Shown here piece after piece: positions 12,721 to 24,493 of a stretch of 64,000 nucleotides of DNA (position 1 is the first letter of the stretch; every line of letters starts with the position of its first letter). Source of the DNA: Antitrichia curtipendula (lineage: Eukaryota; Streptophyta; Bryopsida; Hypnales; Leucodontaceae); NCBI GenBank assembly GCA_951230915.1, contig OX579635.1, forward strand, positions 35,712,001 to 35,776,000, read 5' to 3'. The position numbers were made by a program, and so were the translations under genes. The notes below the pieces were generated by a model. The model was not told where the DNA came from, did not search any database, and was given only the letters and a program-made list of their open reading frames with translations.

Positions 12721-13650
12721 TGACCCCTAAAGTTCCATGACTATGTTTTCACAGAAAAGGCTCAAGAACTGCCATTTTTAGTACAAGTACCAAATTTATT
12801 TTTCTTAAACTATTTGACACAAGTAACCGTATGGTCTTGTAGTATGTTGAGTTGAGAACATGTGGTCAAAATTTCAGAAATTTCCACCGCGCGGATTGCA
12901 AGATATAAGCATTCAAAATCACTGAAATCGCTTTTTTGACCCTGCAAAAAATCGGGCAGCTGCACTTCAAAAGCTCACTTTTATATGAAAAAATGTTCAA
13001 AATGGTGGTGCTTCTTTGATTTCTTTTTCCCAGACAAGTTGGCTACATGCTTAAGAAATTTCACATCATTTGGAATTGTACAACATATAAGAAAAAAATA
13101 GTAAGTAGAACAAAGAAGAGAATGATTCAAAATACAAAATTGTTAAGAATTTAGGTATGGAATTGGAAAATGCCAATCCCAATGGTCGAAATGTTGCAAT
13201 AAACAATCTACATTCTATGGTTTTATATTTTTCAAAAAATATTGAAAATTGAGTAAGATAAAAGACTTCAAAGTTTATTTTAGAATAGAGATTCCATAAC
13301 TGCTTGCAAACAAAAACTCCTCATAACTTTTGACTTATTGGTCAAAATGGAATGATTAAAAGATTTCCATGTATATATAACTCTAGAAAATCATTTTCAA
13401 TTTTTTGTTTTTGAAAAAAATGATTTTTTCTGATCTGCCCAGACTGCCCGGCCGAGAAAAAAATAACATATTAGGCCATAACTTTTGAATTGTATTTCCA
13501 AATGTCATGAAATTTAGTGAATATGAAAGATATTGTTTGCGCACAACTTCTATTACAATTTCAGCCAAAAATATGAAAATCTCTCATCACAAGTACCTAC
13601 CCAAAATTTCTAAACTTCCAAAAAATCCATGCTAGTCCTTCATGGGTTAA
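12721..13650 (+). repeat. ~0.95 kb dispersed repeat, left inverted copy
   Basis: This copy begins ACCCCTAAAG and ends ...CATGGGTTAA. Its own ends are imperfect inverted repeats of one another (ACCCCTAAAGG / CCTTTAGGGGTT in the better copy at 18783-19734). Landmarks in order are AGTACAAGTACCAAATT, TTTCAGAAATTTCCACCG, GGGCAGCTGCACTTC, TGGAATTGTACAACATAT and ATGCCAATCCCAATGG. No coding frame is maintained. It is likely a non-autonomous element. Confidence 0.8.
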
Positions 13651-13750
13651 CGTTGTGCCCCATATCTACTTCCATTTATGTTGTGATGAATTACTTTATG
13701 CAGATAATGCTTTGCATTTTTCCTTTTTTATTTGTTAAAATTCTTATTCC

Positions 13751-14144
13751 ATTTTAATGTTCAATATATATGTAGATGGTGGCAGACCTAAGTCCCGTGA
13801 CTCATCATTGTATATAGGTAAACATTGTCGTAGTTTGCCCAAAGTATCAAATGTTATTGCATACATTATGAAAACTAATAGAGAGAAGACAATAGTAGCC
13901 ATGATTGAAGGAGAAGATTGGGCAAATGAAAAATACAATCAAATTTTGGATTTCAAATTGAAAAAACACAATGACAACATGGCATTACAGAATGCTTCAC
14001 TAGGAGGCTCAAACAAATGCTCAAGAAAAGCTTCTGGTCATTGAAGAAAATAAAGTTCAAGCAAGCAAAGAGACATTAGAAGGTTTCGTTAGAGCTTTGA
14101 TGGCAATTAGCAATGCCATTGGTTCCAAAATACAGGAGCTATAA
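13751..14144 (+). pseudogene. Transposon accessory ORF remnant (possible Myb-like protein of Harbinger element)
   Basis: An open frame from 13757 encodes a charged protein fragment with a W-containing segment (MIEGEDWANEKYNQIL). A frameshift near 14000 moves the reading into a second frame that runs as a Lys/Glu-rich helix (EAQTNAQEKLLVIEENKVQ) to a stop at 14142-14144. Its position beside Harbinger transposase pieces, and the fact that such elements carry a second Myb-like ORF, suggest this identity. The sequence by itself is not diagnostic. Confidence 0.4.
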
Positions 14145-15040
14145 TTCATTACTTTGTGTCGGTAGATATTCAATTTTATGCTATTTCTTTGTTATGTTCT
14201 CCACAAAGTTCATTGTCACTTATTTCATGTGATTCGTAATTTTCCTTGTCTATTGAAGGTTTGAAGTTTTTCAATAAACAATTGTTAATTTCTATTCCAC
14301 CATGCAGCCTCTTGTCCTATGAATTCAATGACTACTAATGTTCTATGAATTTAATAGAATCTATTTGAAATTGAGTCATCTCTCATTTTAGGAGTCATCA
14401 ATTATGTCCCCTATTCATTTTTAGTACTTAGTAAATGGCTTAAAATCATGAGGGCATTCATCCTAGTCAAATTCTAAAGATACTATTTTTTGGTTGTTCA
14501 TTACAAATGGAATTTTCTATTCTCTAAATATTTAAATTTAAACTAATAATTTTATAAATGATGCTTCCAATTTTGTTTATTCAATTTGTGGAAGATTTCA
14601 ATATAATTTAATACATGCCCCTTTAAGTGGAAAAGTAGCCATAGCCTATAATAGATATGTTGTCTTTCACTATCCATCAATTATTATTTTTTAAACTATT
14701 AAAACATATTGCTAAAAGTACGGATCAATCGGAGATCTCTCCGTGAAGATCAATGAGGATTTTTGAAGATTTGGTACACCCAATTAAAATCTTTGAAGAT
14801 CTTGTACATTGAATGAAGATGTATATAATATTTATTTTTTGAGTATCAATAAATGTAGGTTCAAAATTGGAACCCTACAATTGAATTGAATCAGAACTAT
14901 AACATTCAACTTTCATTTATATACACAAGTAGTTGTTAAGCCCTAAACATTTCTAACTTTGTAGCCCTTCTAAATGCCACAAGTGCTCCATTATGGCATT
15001 TTTAATCAACAATGCTTCATCTATAAAAACTCTTCTACTT
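14145..15040. other. Non-coding interval inside the Harbinger-like block
   Basis: AT-rich sequence without a recognisable gene. A short GAAGATC/GAAGATTT motif recurs around 14740-14830. Confidence 0.5.
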
Positions 15041-15049
15041 GCCTGGTGT

Positions 15050-16494
15050 CTGGAACCTTCATCATAATGCCTAGCTTATGAAAGATCATCATTTGGTCTA
15101 TCTACTTTGTCCAACAAGATATTATGTAAAATACATATGGTATGCATGATACTTGATACCATAGAACAATTAGGTATATGCATTGGTCATTTTAGGATTT
15201 GCCATACACCTTTGAAAATACCAAATGATCTTTTTACAACCATTTGTGTACTGCTATGCTTAAAATAGAATTGATCACTCATAGGATCCAATCTATAACT
15301 TGGAAGTGGAATCGATATATACGTCTCTTGTGTATAACCAACATCTCCTATTATTAATTCAGATATGGAAATGCCTCGAATGAGCCTCACTGGACCATAT
15401 AAGCACTATCCTCTATCAATTGCAGCTTTGATTTCGAAGTTTGCAAAAACTCTAGCATCATGACCTCACCAAAATAACTTGCAAAAATGTTCAAAAATTA
15501 AGTCTTTACATCCACTATTGCTTGTAATATGAAGCTATATTTTTTATCTTTATCATAACAATAAGTGGATCTTTCATTACCAAGTAAATTCTCTTCAACG
15601 TGTGGTACATCTATAGCACCACATACTTGAGGGATTTCCCATTTTAATTCAAATCCATCTTTCACCTTTTGTAATTGTTCACCAGTTGGCCAAGTGATGT
15701 TGCCCTCTAAGATTTAAAGACCTAATAAATCTCGTGGTGACCTTACTAACAATAGATTTTTCAACTCCAAACAATTCTCCTATTGAAAGTAAAGAATCCC
15801 CAATAGCAAGTCTATGGATGGCGATTGCAACTTGCTTTGTAACTTGTAAAATAAGAGCACCTGGTTTTGCTCATCTACAAGGGCTTGATTTTATGTCCAA
15901 ACATCACATGCTATTAGATGTTATTACCATAATTGGTACTCAAGATATTGTTTTTGGAGAGGTAGATAGATAGAATTACTATTTCACAAGTAGGAAGGGC
16001 CCTACCTTTCTCAAGCCAAAAAAGATTTTTAATCTATAATTTGGTAAATTATTTAATCCAAACAGAGGATTAGTTTGAAGGTCTTGCTCCACCAACGAGC
16101 ATATATATTGAAATGTAGAGATTAACATCCTAAACATCTCTCTAAAACATGTAGGATCTTTGACCATAATCATGTTGAAAAATTGATGCCACCAATAGAG
16201 TCTTATGGGATTCACATACCATGGTCCCCATTGAATGCCTACTAATTTCCTATAGGTAGGTGGAGTGTTAGATACAATGCACAAAATAACTTCATCTTTG
16301 GATATGAACATGGATGCAATCTTGCTACGGATTTTTGTGACACTAGGCAAATTTGAAGGTGAAATTGTTTTGAATCTAGGAAGACTTACCAAAAGAGCTA
16401 AGCTAAACTCTTGATAGAAACATTTGAGAGCCCATGCAATTGTAGTGGCAGCTCCTACTAAAATATACATGAGCCTTTCTACTTTCATTGCCAT
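15050..16494 (-). pseudogene. Decayed PIF/Harbinger (HARBI1-like) transposase
   Basis: Reading the minus strand from 16494, an N-terminal 171-residue frame contains MFRMLISTFQYICSLVEQDL, which fits the region before the nuclease core. After frameshifts the DDE nuclease motifs appear: WEIPQVCGAIDVPHVE (usual form GAIDGTHI), then LIIGDVGY, then HSSTQMVVKRSFGIFKGVWQIL (usual form TRxxVExAFGxLKxRWxIL). Several stops and shifts break the frame, so it cannot be active. It lies between two inverted ~0.95 kb repeats. Confidence 0.8.
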
Positions 16495-16879
16495 GATGTT
16501 CTTAACAAATCTCCCTTGTCCTTGTATGAATGAAAAACTTCACTAAGTGCTACAAATATATGAATGAAGTGTCTAAGCAAAGTTCCAATTAAATGCTAAA
16601 TTAATACCTAATTGTACCAACACAATAAGAGAAGATAAAGGTTGTCACATCATAGTACAAAGGAAATTACCACCTAATCTTACTAGTAGGTGGAGAGAGA
16701 CTAGAAACTATAGCAACAAAGATTATATTTCAAAAAATATGCAGGCTAAGTTCAAATTGTTAAGGGAATTGATGACAAGAAGGGCAAATAAGAAGAAGGC
16801 GCTCACAAATCCAAAATGGAAAACAAGGGCCCTCGTTTTAGGATTTGCAATTTTACTCACTTGTTGAATAGTACTTATC

Positions 16880-16936
16880 CTCTCTTTTCTAATTTGAGAG
16901 CAATTCAACAAAAAAAAATTCTAATTTGAGAGCAGT
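16880..16936. repeat. Short direct repeat
   Basis: TTCTAATTTGAGAGCA occurs twice about 35 bases apart, separated by ATTCAACAAAAAAAAA. It looks like replication slippage. Confidence 0.6.
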
Positions 16937-17139
16937 TTACAACAAGTCTACATGTGTAGAGTCAGTGGAGCTCGAAGTGCACACCCAAAAGTATGAAGCT
17001 AATGGGGACCAACCTAGAGATCAGGCCACTCAATCTCTAAATCAAGTTGGGGTGAACCATGCGAACAACCTCTAACTACCCCAAACATACTCTTCATTCT
17101 TGTCTATATAGGGTAGCTTGGTAGTGTCTACAATGCCAA

Positions 17140-17647
17140 ACAATCTTGGTATTCTTCTTTGTACCAAGATTTGCATTAGAGGCAAATTTTATTAGATCCT
17201 ACCATTTTAATCAAAGGTGTACAAGTGCAACCCAACTTAATTGGAGATTTAGCTTACTCAAGCCACCTGTACTTGTTGAAGAACTACAAGTCATCAAATC
17301 CATGGTTTTGTGGCCAAAAGCAGTTTGATGCTTTTATCAATACAAGTAGGGTTGTCATCAAGCATGCATTTGGCGCTCTAAAGAATTGGTAGAGGATTCT
17401 TAAGAGCTTCAGTGGCAACTTCACCAAGTGCGAGACTGTTACAATAGCTTGTTGCATGCTGCATAACTACTGTAAGTTGCATGGTGAAAAGCTTCTAGTG
17501 CCGGAGGGCTCTAGGGAAGTAGCATATCCATTTGTTGGTATGCATCACGAAACAAAACAATTGCCAAATGATAGACCAAAATGTGCTGGGGAACGTATGC
17601 AGAGGGCTTTATATAGATCTTGGTTAGCAAGCACCCCTAGTAAGTAG
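17140..17647 (+). pseudogene. Second Harbinger transposase fragment, C-terminal part
   Basis: On the plus strand, with stops and a frame change, the sequence reads VVIKHAFGALKN, then RILKSFSGNFTKCETVTIACCMLHNYC, and finally an open frame to a stop at 17645. This is the conserved C-terminal core of HARBI1-type nucleases (AFGxLKxRWxIL ... ACxxLHNxC). It is opposite in strand to the fragment at 15050-16494, so two different copies or an internal inversion are present. Confidence 0.8.
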
Positions 17648-17655
17648 GTGCTTTG

Positions 17656-17659
<4 letters not shown>

Positions 17660-17704
<45 letters not shown>

Positions 17705-17712
17705 TTTTGTTC
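17660..17712. repeat. (TA)n followed by poly-T
   Basis: About 14 TA units run into about 20 Ts immediately after the transposase fragment. It is a simple-sequence tract. Confidence 0.9.
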
Positions 17713-18782
17713 CCATAGTTTTGTATTTTTTTTAATACATTTACACATTTTAATTGTACAATTTTATTTTTGTTATGGAGTACATATTTTTCTTTTGCTC
17801 TTATGATTTCTATCTTTGTCTTCTTTTTATATATCCAAAATTATTTAATTACATTTATTAGTGTACAATATGTGCGTCCAATAATTTATGCAATTGAACC
17901 TCAGAAATTCCAAGGTATTCCTTGGATCAAAAACACTAGAACCTGTCATTTCTAGTGTTCTGACCTAAAAAATTTAAACATGTTTTTTTGCATATCAAAC
18001 TCAATCCTCAAGTGTGTTTTTTCTATGAAACTAAATAGAAATAAACTCACGTTCACATATAGAATAATCAATTTTTTTTGTGATTTCTATTAGGTTGGCC
18101 CTTCAATTGATTCTTGAATATATGGTGCCATAACTTTTAATGTGGGGCACCTATTGAATTGAATATTTTTTATCAAATGTGTGAAGATACATATCCCACA
18201 TGGGTTGTAAACTCTACCATAAGCCCAATTCCATAAAGACCTTCTCTTCTCATCTTGTAACTTACAAATTGTCAATGAAGTTAGCCCTGTACACATCGAC
18301 CACCCCCTCCCCATCCAAAAATGTGGATGATAGTCATTGGATAATTTGGGGACATTTTCTTATTTAATTTAGTGTTAAATATAAAGTATTAAAAACTCAC
18401 AATCAAGGTACATTACAGTACCTTAACCCTAATTTTTTAGTCTTTTGTTTTCACATTTTAAACCATTGCCGAGATCTAACAACGGAACTTGAGGTGGGCA
18501 CAAATAGGGGACAAAAACCATGTATCAACAAAAAAACACTAAACTGCAGGGTCCTTGGAGGGCTGTAGAGCAGCCCTCCAGAGGCCCCAAATTTTTTCTA
18601 ATGTAATTATGTCCATATGGTAGAGGTACCAATCATATTTTGTTGCTAACAATAAAATAATACATGTAATTGACCAATGCACCACATGAGCAGAAATGTT
18701 GTTATAATCAATGTTGTCATGTTGAAATCCATGAGGTACAATACGAGCTTTTCTTTAGTCTGTTTTTCCATTTGGATCCCGT
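17713..18782. other. Non-coding interval inside the Harbinger-like block
   Basis: No gene or conserved motif is seen. It ends at the boundary of the right inverted repeat. Confidence 0.5.
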
Positions 18783-19734
18783 TTAACCCCTAAAGGACCA
18801 AACACCATTTTTTGACAACATAGCGTTTTTGGGCAGCTCACCACGAATGGAATTTTTATTTTTTTTCTTTGAAATTTTCACACAAGATGTGTCCGAGGAG
18901 TAGCTTTAGGGCCCAACAATTTTCATAACTTTTGACCACATGGTTAAAAAGTTATGGTATGATATGTAGTTTTCATTGTTCGGCGGGCAGCCCGAGCAGC
19001 AAAAAAAACTTCTTTAAAAACCATTTTCTAGAGAAATAAAAATTTGAAATTGGTTCTCTAGATTTATGTGCACAAGGAAACCTTTGAATCATTCCACTTT
19101 GATTTATGAGATGAAAGTTATGAGGAATTTTAGTTGTGGGTAGTTTGCAGGTAGTTATGGAATCTCTACTCTAAAATAAACTTTGAAGTCCTTTATTTAA
19201 CTCAATTTTCAATATTTTTGGAAAAAAATATAAACACAAAGTGTAGATTGTTTATTACAACATTACAATCGTTTGGATTGACATTTTTCAATTCCATAAT
19301 TAAATCCTTAACAATTTAGTGTTTTGAATCATTTTCTACTTCTTTCTACTTACTATTTTTTTCCTATATGTTGTACAATTCCAAATGATCTGAAATTTTT
19401 CAAGCATGTGGCTAACTTGCTTTTAAGAATGAATTCAAAGAGTTACCACCATTTTGGACATTTTTTCATACAATGTGACCATGTGAAGTGCAGCTGCCCG
19501 TTTTTTCGCAGGGACAAAAAAAGGGTTTTTGTCACTTCAAATGCTAATATCTTGCAATCTACACGGTGGAAATTTCTGAAATTTTTTCCACATCTTCTCA
19601 AACTAGTTTACTACAAGATCTTACGGTTACATGTGTCCAAAAATGTTTTTTTTCCAAAATTTGGTACTTGTACTAGAAATGGCAGTTTGGGAGCATTTTT
19701 TGTGAAAACATAGTCAAAAACCTTTAGGGGTTAA
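18783..19734 (-). repeat. ~0.95 kb dispersed repeat, right inverted copy
   Basis: Read on the minus strand from 19734, this copy matches the copy at 12721-13650 along its whole length with scattered changes. It starts TTAACCCCTAAAGG and ends CCTTTAGGGGTTAA, so each copy has its own terminal inverted repeats. The two copies face each other around the Harbinger-like block. Confidence 0.85.
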
Positions 19735-19969
19735 TTTTGAACAGCCATTTGGTAGTAATTGGTATCATTCCCGGTTCTTTGTTAATCACGTTCCAAGTAT
19801 GATTGTGTTGGATAAAGTGAATTTTGGTGTTGATTGCAGTCCACTAGTTGGGATTGTTGACAACTTTCCAATAATCAATTGGCTCATGTAAAATATCAGC
19901 TACTAAAAATCAATAATCTTGAAGTTTGGTTGATCTTGAAGATCGTCTTTTTAGTAAAATTTTACTTAA

Positions 19970-21900
19970 TAACTTACTTAAAAGACGTTACTTAAAAGAC
20001 GTGATGTCTAGGACACTACTTAAAACACCCCTTTCTCTTGTAGTGTGGTTTGCACTTTCTGATAGAGGTCCTATAGGGTTGTGATGGGTCAGTTGGATTT
20101 TCTTGACGTGTAGATGGAGAGTACTTAGTTGTAGATGGAATCATGGTGTTATCATAGAGGGAGTTCAACATGAGAAGGTTGTTTGTAGCTGTAGATTCTA
20201 TCCTAGGAGAGTTTGGATCAGAGAGATTTAAATATGATTTTAAGCTTAGAATACTGGAGTTTGGCAAGTTTGCTAAAGTTGGTATATTTTGGACTCTAGT
20301 GTTGCTATTATTTTTTGGGTCCATGCTTGAGACTATTGTATCTAGTTCAATAAGTAAACTTTCTACCAAACAAGGGTCATGAAATTTGACTATAACATGA
20401 AGATAATAAAAACCAACTTTGCCTTTGCCAAAGACAACATCACGGCTCAAGATAATCTTCCGTCTATTGTTATCATATAGCTTTTAGATTTTGCTAGCTG
20501 TAATCTACAGACATTATTGAATTTTATTATCTAACTTTTGTCTATTTTCTTTAGAAATGTGATAGTAATTATGCAATACTACCAAATATTCCAAAATAAT
20601 TGACATGAGATTTTTTACCAAAGTATTTGTGTTCTAGTGTCATACTTTGGTTTGTTCTAGTAGGGTTGTGATTGACAAGGCAATTTGCAATAAATATAGC
20701 CTTGGTCCATAAGAAAATTGAAAGTTGGTTTTCCACTACTATATTCCTACAGTAGCACGTTTGATAATGGTTTAATTATGTCTTTTTGCAATACCTTTCT
20801 ATTGTAGAGTATATGATTACATCAATTATCTAGTAATTTCTTGTTGAGCACAACAATTTTAAAACTTTGTGGATATGTATTCTCTTCTAGGTTTACTCCA
20901 TAATATGGCAATTTTGTTGTTGGTTTCAATCTTGATTATAACTTCAAAAAAATTAAAGAAATGAAATGCTTGATCTTTACTATATAGGAAATAAATCCAA
21001 TTTTTTTGCAAGTACTCATCAATGAACACTATAACATAATGAGACCCGGCTAATGATGATGTTATATAGGGCCGATAAGATCATTGTGTATTTTCTCCAC
21101 AGACTTTGATGCATAGGTTTTTAATCTGTGTCAAAAGAATTGCGATGTTGTCTTCCTACTAAACAATGGTTGCATACATGTGTCTGAGATGGAATTGGCA
21201 GCATAGTCCAGTGACTTGCTCAATATGTGCAAGATGCTTAATTGGCTTGATAATTGAAACCATATCTACAATCACAAGCATAATGTTCAGTTTGTTACCG
21301 TTGTAATAGATGAGTGGTGTTTGAGGTCCTAGTTGACTTACTCGCTCTGGAAATATTGGATAGTTACAATGCGAGTATGTAAAGCTTTTTTCTCCTTGGG
21401 CCACATAAAAAGTGAGTGCCATGGGTGGACACTTTATGTTTGAAAAAAGTTGCAAGTGCTTTTTCTTCCTCAAGTTGTAGGGCACAATATTCTCTTCAAT
21501 AAGACTTCATAAGCAAACTCGACACGGCTTAGACAAACATCGTGTCAACATCCAAATGTGTTAACATTTGAATAGTGAATTCATAGCCTTTCAAAAAAGA
21601 CCATTGAACATTATCAGTATTATAGATTTGTTAGATATAGCTCCTTCCATTCCCAATAGTTCTCTTGCCTTCTTAAAGTAGTCTTTGAGTGAACCTTCTT
21701 TTGAAAGTCTAATCAATTGCAACTTATTCGTAAGTGTTAGAAATTGAACTATCTTGATCTCTAGATTGGTATGTATGCATTTTTCAGGGCGTTCTAAGCT
21801 AATGCTGAGCCGGTGTATGCAGTGATGTGTCAACAAGATCATCATTTATTGATAAAATTGTAGCAGAAATAGCATTAGCTCTCATGGACATATATTTCTA
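19970..21900 (-). pseudogene. Decayed Ty1/copia retrotransposon remnant
   Basis: Read on the minus strand, 21845-21591 gives a gag-type segment (LRLSKEGSLKDYFKKARELL..., ending IMFNGLF). Around 21100-20750 an integrase-like segment is read through stops, with VIVFIDEYLQKNWIYFLYSKDQAFHFF (usual DDYSRxxWVYFLxxKSE) followed by a degraded EYxSxxF motif. Near 20450 the typical SRDVVFGKGKV segment after integrase appears. No reverse transcriptase or RNase H is present, so the 3' part is lost. A ~35-bp similar direct repeat containing ACTTAAAACACC lies at about 20007 and 21940. Confidence 0.7.
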
Positions 21901-21979
21901 GTAAATTTTTTGTGAAAATCTCCTAAAAGGTCATATATTATAGGACTATACTTAAAACACCTCTTTTTTGTGTAGTCGA

Positions 21980-22785
21980 TTCAATTTGAGCTATGGTAAG
22001 TATTATGGTATCACTCAAAAAATAAGAGGGTCAAACCTTTGTTCTGTGATCTCCTACCAATTCTAGCTCCCGTTGTAATATCACTCTCATTCTTAGGCTC
22101 CAATTGCCATTCCAATATACTTATTTGTTTGTCTCTCCGACAAACACATTCTTATTCTCACTTATCTTGCTCTATTTTAGCTTTTTTGTCCCTTGTAACT
22201 AACTACTAGTAAAGTAATTGTACCTAAAATGGACCACTCCTCTAAATTGACCCCTATATCTATATGGGGAGAATACCAAAATGAAGCGCATGACAAGGAC
22301 AAATGTAAGGTGATTGAAAGTTAAATAGTATGCAACTCTATTTTAGGTATGGTACAGGTGGACAATATTGGGTACACTTTTTATTGCTTCAACTTCTTCT
22401 CTAGTATCATTCTTCATGTACATCAAATGCATTTTGACATCACCTAGGTACATGACACTTTTAGCACCCCACACCTTGCATCTTCAAAAACTTGTAACTA
22501 CTTTACAATGTGTTCACAAATTATGGAACCACTTGCATTTTGATTCATAGTCCTTCACCAATTATGACAGTAGAAAAATTGTTGTTCCTTTTCTAGATCT
22601 TATTAATCATGCCCAAGAGAGCTTATTCGTGTGATTTTAGGACGGTGTAGTTACCTCAAAATACTTTAAGGTAGAAGGCTCAAGAATAGTTCGGGCATTA
22701 AGAACCGACCACCTATAAAATGTACATGATGTGTACATGCTGTTTTTTCATAGTCTTCACTGATGTACAAACAGTGTACATTTCA
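21980..22785. other. Intergenic, no recognisable gene
   Basis: AT-rich sequence with no maintained coding frame and no identified element. Confidence 0.5.
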
Positions 22786-22789
22786 GGGG

Positions 22790-22950
22790 TGGACGATTTT
22801 AGAGCCCTATACCAGTTCAACTTCAAAATTTCATAACTAATTTCAAAAAGCTCCAAAAAATATGAAACGACTTAGGTTAGATGCCAAATCCACTTCTCTT
22901 TCAAAGGAAAGTTCACTGAAAAATATTTCAAAAGAAGTTTTCGCCTTCCC
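22790..22950 (+). repeat. Dispersed repeat B, copy 1
   Basis: It shares TTCAACTTCAAAATTTCATAACTAATTC and ATATGAAACGACTTAGGTTAGATGCCAA-like blocks with 28905-29215 and, on the other strand, with 43470-43700 and 46980-47190. Confidence 0.65.
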
Positions 22951-23269
22951 AAAATTCAGTTTTCAGCTCTTAGGTGGGCGATTTTCTGGACCTGTTCCCA
23001 GTTACCATGGCTAGCTTAGCAGTGTCTGATCTCACAATACGATTCACGACGTACGTATCTCTGCGACGCCAAGTTGTCGATCTACATCATCTGAACTTGC
23101 TCCACGTACTCGCTCCGGACGCTCTGCTGATACCATGAAGAAATTCAATACACGGTAAGGTAGGCACCCCCCAAACGGCACCTGACCTTAAAGCGCCATC
23201 TACAGGTTGTGTACATTTCCAAAATCAGGTATGTACCTATTTGGATGGAGCGCTTTCAGAAACAAACTT

Positions 23270-23415
23270 TGACCCTTAATAACTTTTGCATACGGTGTCC
23301 AAATGCCACGTTCTCTGGTGCGTTGGAACCTCCTTTCATTTGCCAACAAGAATATATGAAAATTTGACCAGTCTAATTGTAGTAACTAGGCTCAGTAGCA
23401 AAAAGTGGCGGTTTT
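23270..23415 (+). repeat. Dispersed repeat A, copy 1
   Basis: Landmarks in order are TTTGCATACGGTGTCCAAATG, TCTGGTGCGTTGGAACCTCC, TTGCCAACAAGAA and finally AAAAAGTGGCGGTTTTGGG. Related copies lie at 30140-30275, three times in 31555-31935, and on the minus strand at 41640-41800. Confidence 0.75.
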
Positions 23416-23464
23416 GGGTGTACCCACCTTACTCATCAGGAAAGTGCCCCTTGACTCCACTCGT

Positions 23465-24290
23465 ACAGATGCAGTATTGCAGAAGGGGCTATACTAGCTA
23501 ATATTCTTACAGTACTACATGTAATATTGCGCTTAAAAGAAGACAATAACAATTTCTTTTTTAAATTCTAATATTGCGTTTATATTGTATTAATACTTTG
23601 TTTCTTAAAAATAGAATACTTACTATTTAAATATTTTTCAATTGCAAAATGTCAACAAACACTCCTTTTCTTAATACTTTTGCAGTACTACATGTAGTAC
23701 TGCGCTTAAGTTTTTTTTAATTAAGTGCAGTACAACATTTGCATACACTAAGTATTGCTAAATTGCAGTACTGCAAGAGTGTTAATTAGGTACTCTACTG
23801 TTAAGCTTCTCCATGGGTACTAATGCAGTATTGCAAGGATATTGAAAAAGGTGGGCTCATTTTCGTGATGTAGTACTCGACGACGACGGACTGACTCAGT
23901 TGGGAAAAAGCCACCCATTGCTGCAGTACTGTTTCAATGAATTAACATTATTATGTACAGGGAAATTGGGGAGGCGTCACCCCCCCCCCCACGATGTAAA
24001 CTTAGGGTGTGTAGCTTTACACCCCCCCCCCAAACTTTCTGTTTTTAAGAAAATTTGGGGGGGGTAAAGCTACACACCCCAAGTTTACACCGGGGTGGGT
24101 GGGTGACGCCTCCCCGTTCTCCTTGTGATATTGAAAGTGTATTGTTGCAGTACTTCAAGCAGTATACTTTTATAAAAATGCAGTACTCCTATTGAAACTT
24201 TATTGTTGCATTATCACTTGCAGTACTGCAATAATATACTTTCTATACCATACTGTTAACTCATTGAAACGGTACTGCAACAATATTGAA
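23465..24290. repeat. Cluster of GCAGTACTGCA-type palindromes
   Basis: At least ten perfect or near-perfect forms of (T)GCAGTACTGCA occur in about 0.8 kb, around 23469, 23682, 23729, 23763, 23823, 23921, 24147, 24179, 24223 and 24264. A TACTACATGTAGTA palindrome is also present. Spacing is irregular, so it is not a simple tandem array. The cluster ends about 200 bases before the dehydratase start codon. It may be a degenerate satellite or a set of protein-binding sites. Confidence 0.75.
23967..24115. repeat. GC-rich fold-back element (~149 bp)
   Basis: The left arm (GGGGAGGCGTCACCCCC..., GTAAACTTAGGGTGTGTAGC, TTTACACCCCCC) is complementary to the right arm (GGGGGGGTAAAGC, TACACACCCCAAGTTTACAC, GGGTGACGCCTCCCC). 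The arms flank a loop of roughly 20 bases. It lies inside the GCAGTACTGCA cluster and is likely a MITE. Confidence 0.85.
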
Positions 24291-24493
24291 GCAATGAGGG
24301 GTACTTTGCCGGGCTCGGACTAACGGAACAGTGCGATACGTGTTAACAGAATCGTGAGCGGATTTTCAGCGTCCACTTGCTTGCAATTCATTGCACGTGC
24401 TGCTAGCTACTTCGATTTTTGAGGTCGCGCTTTGTTGCTCGATTTTTTGTAGAGTTATCCGCTCTTTCAGTTTCCCAAACCAACTTTCTGGCT

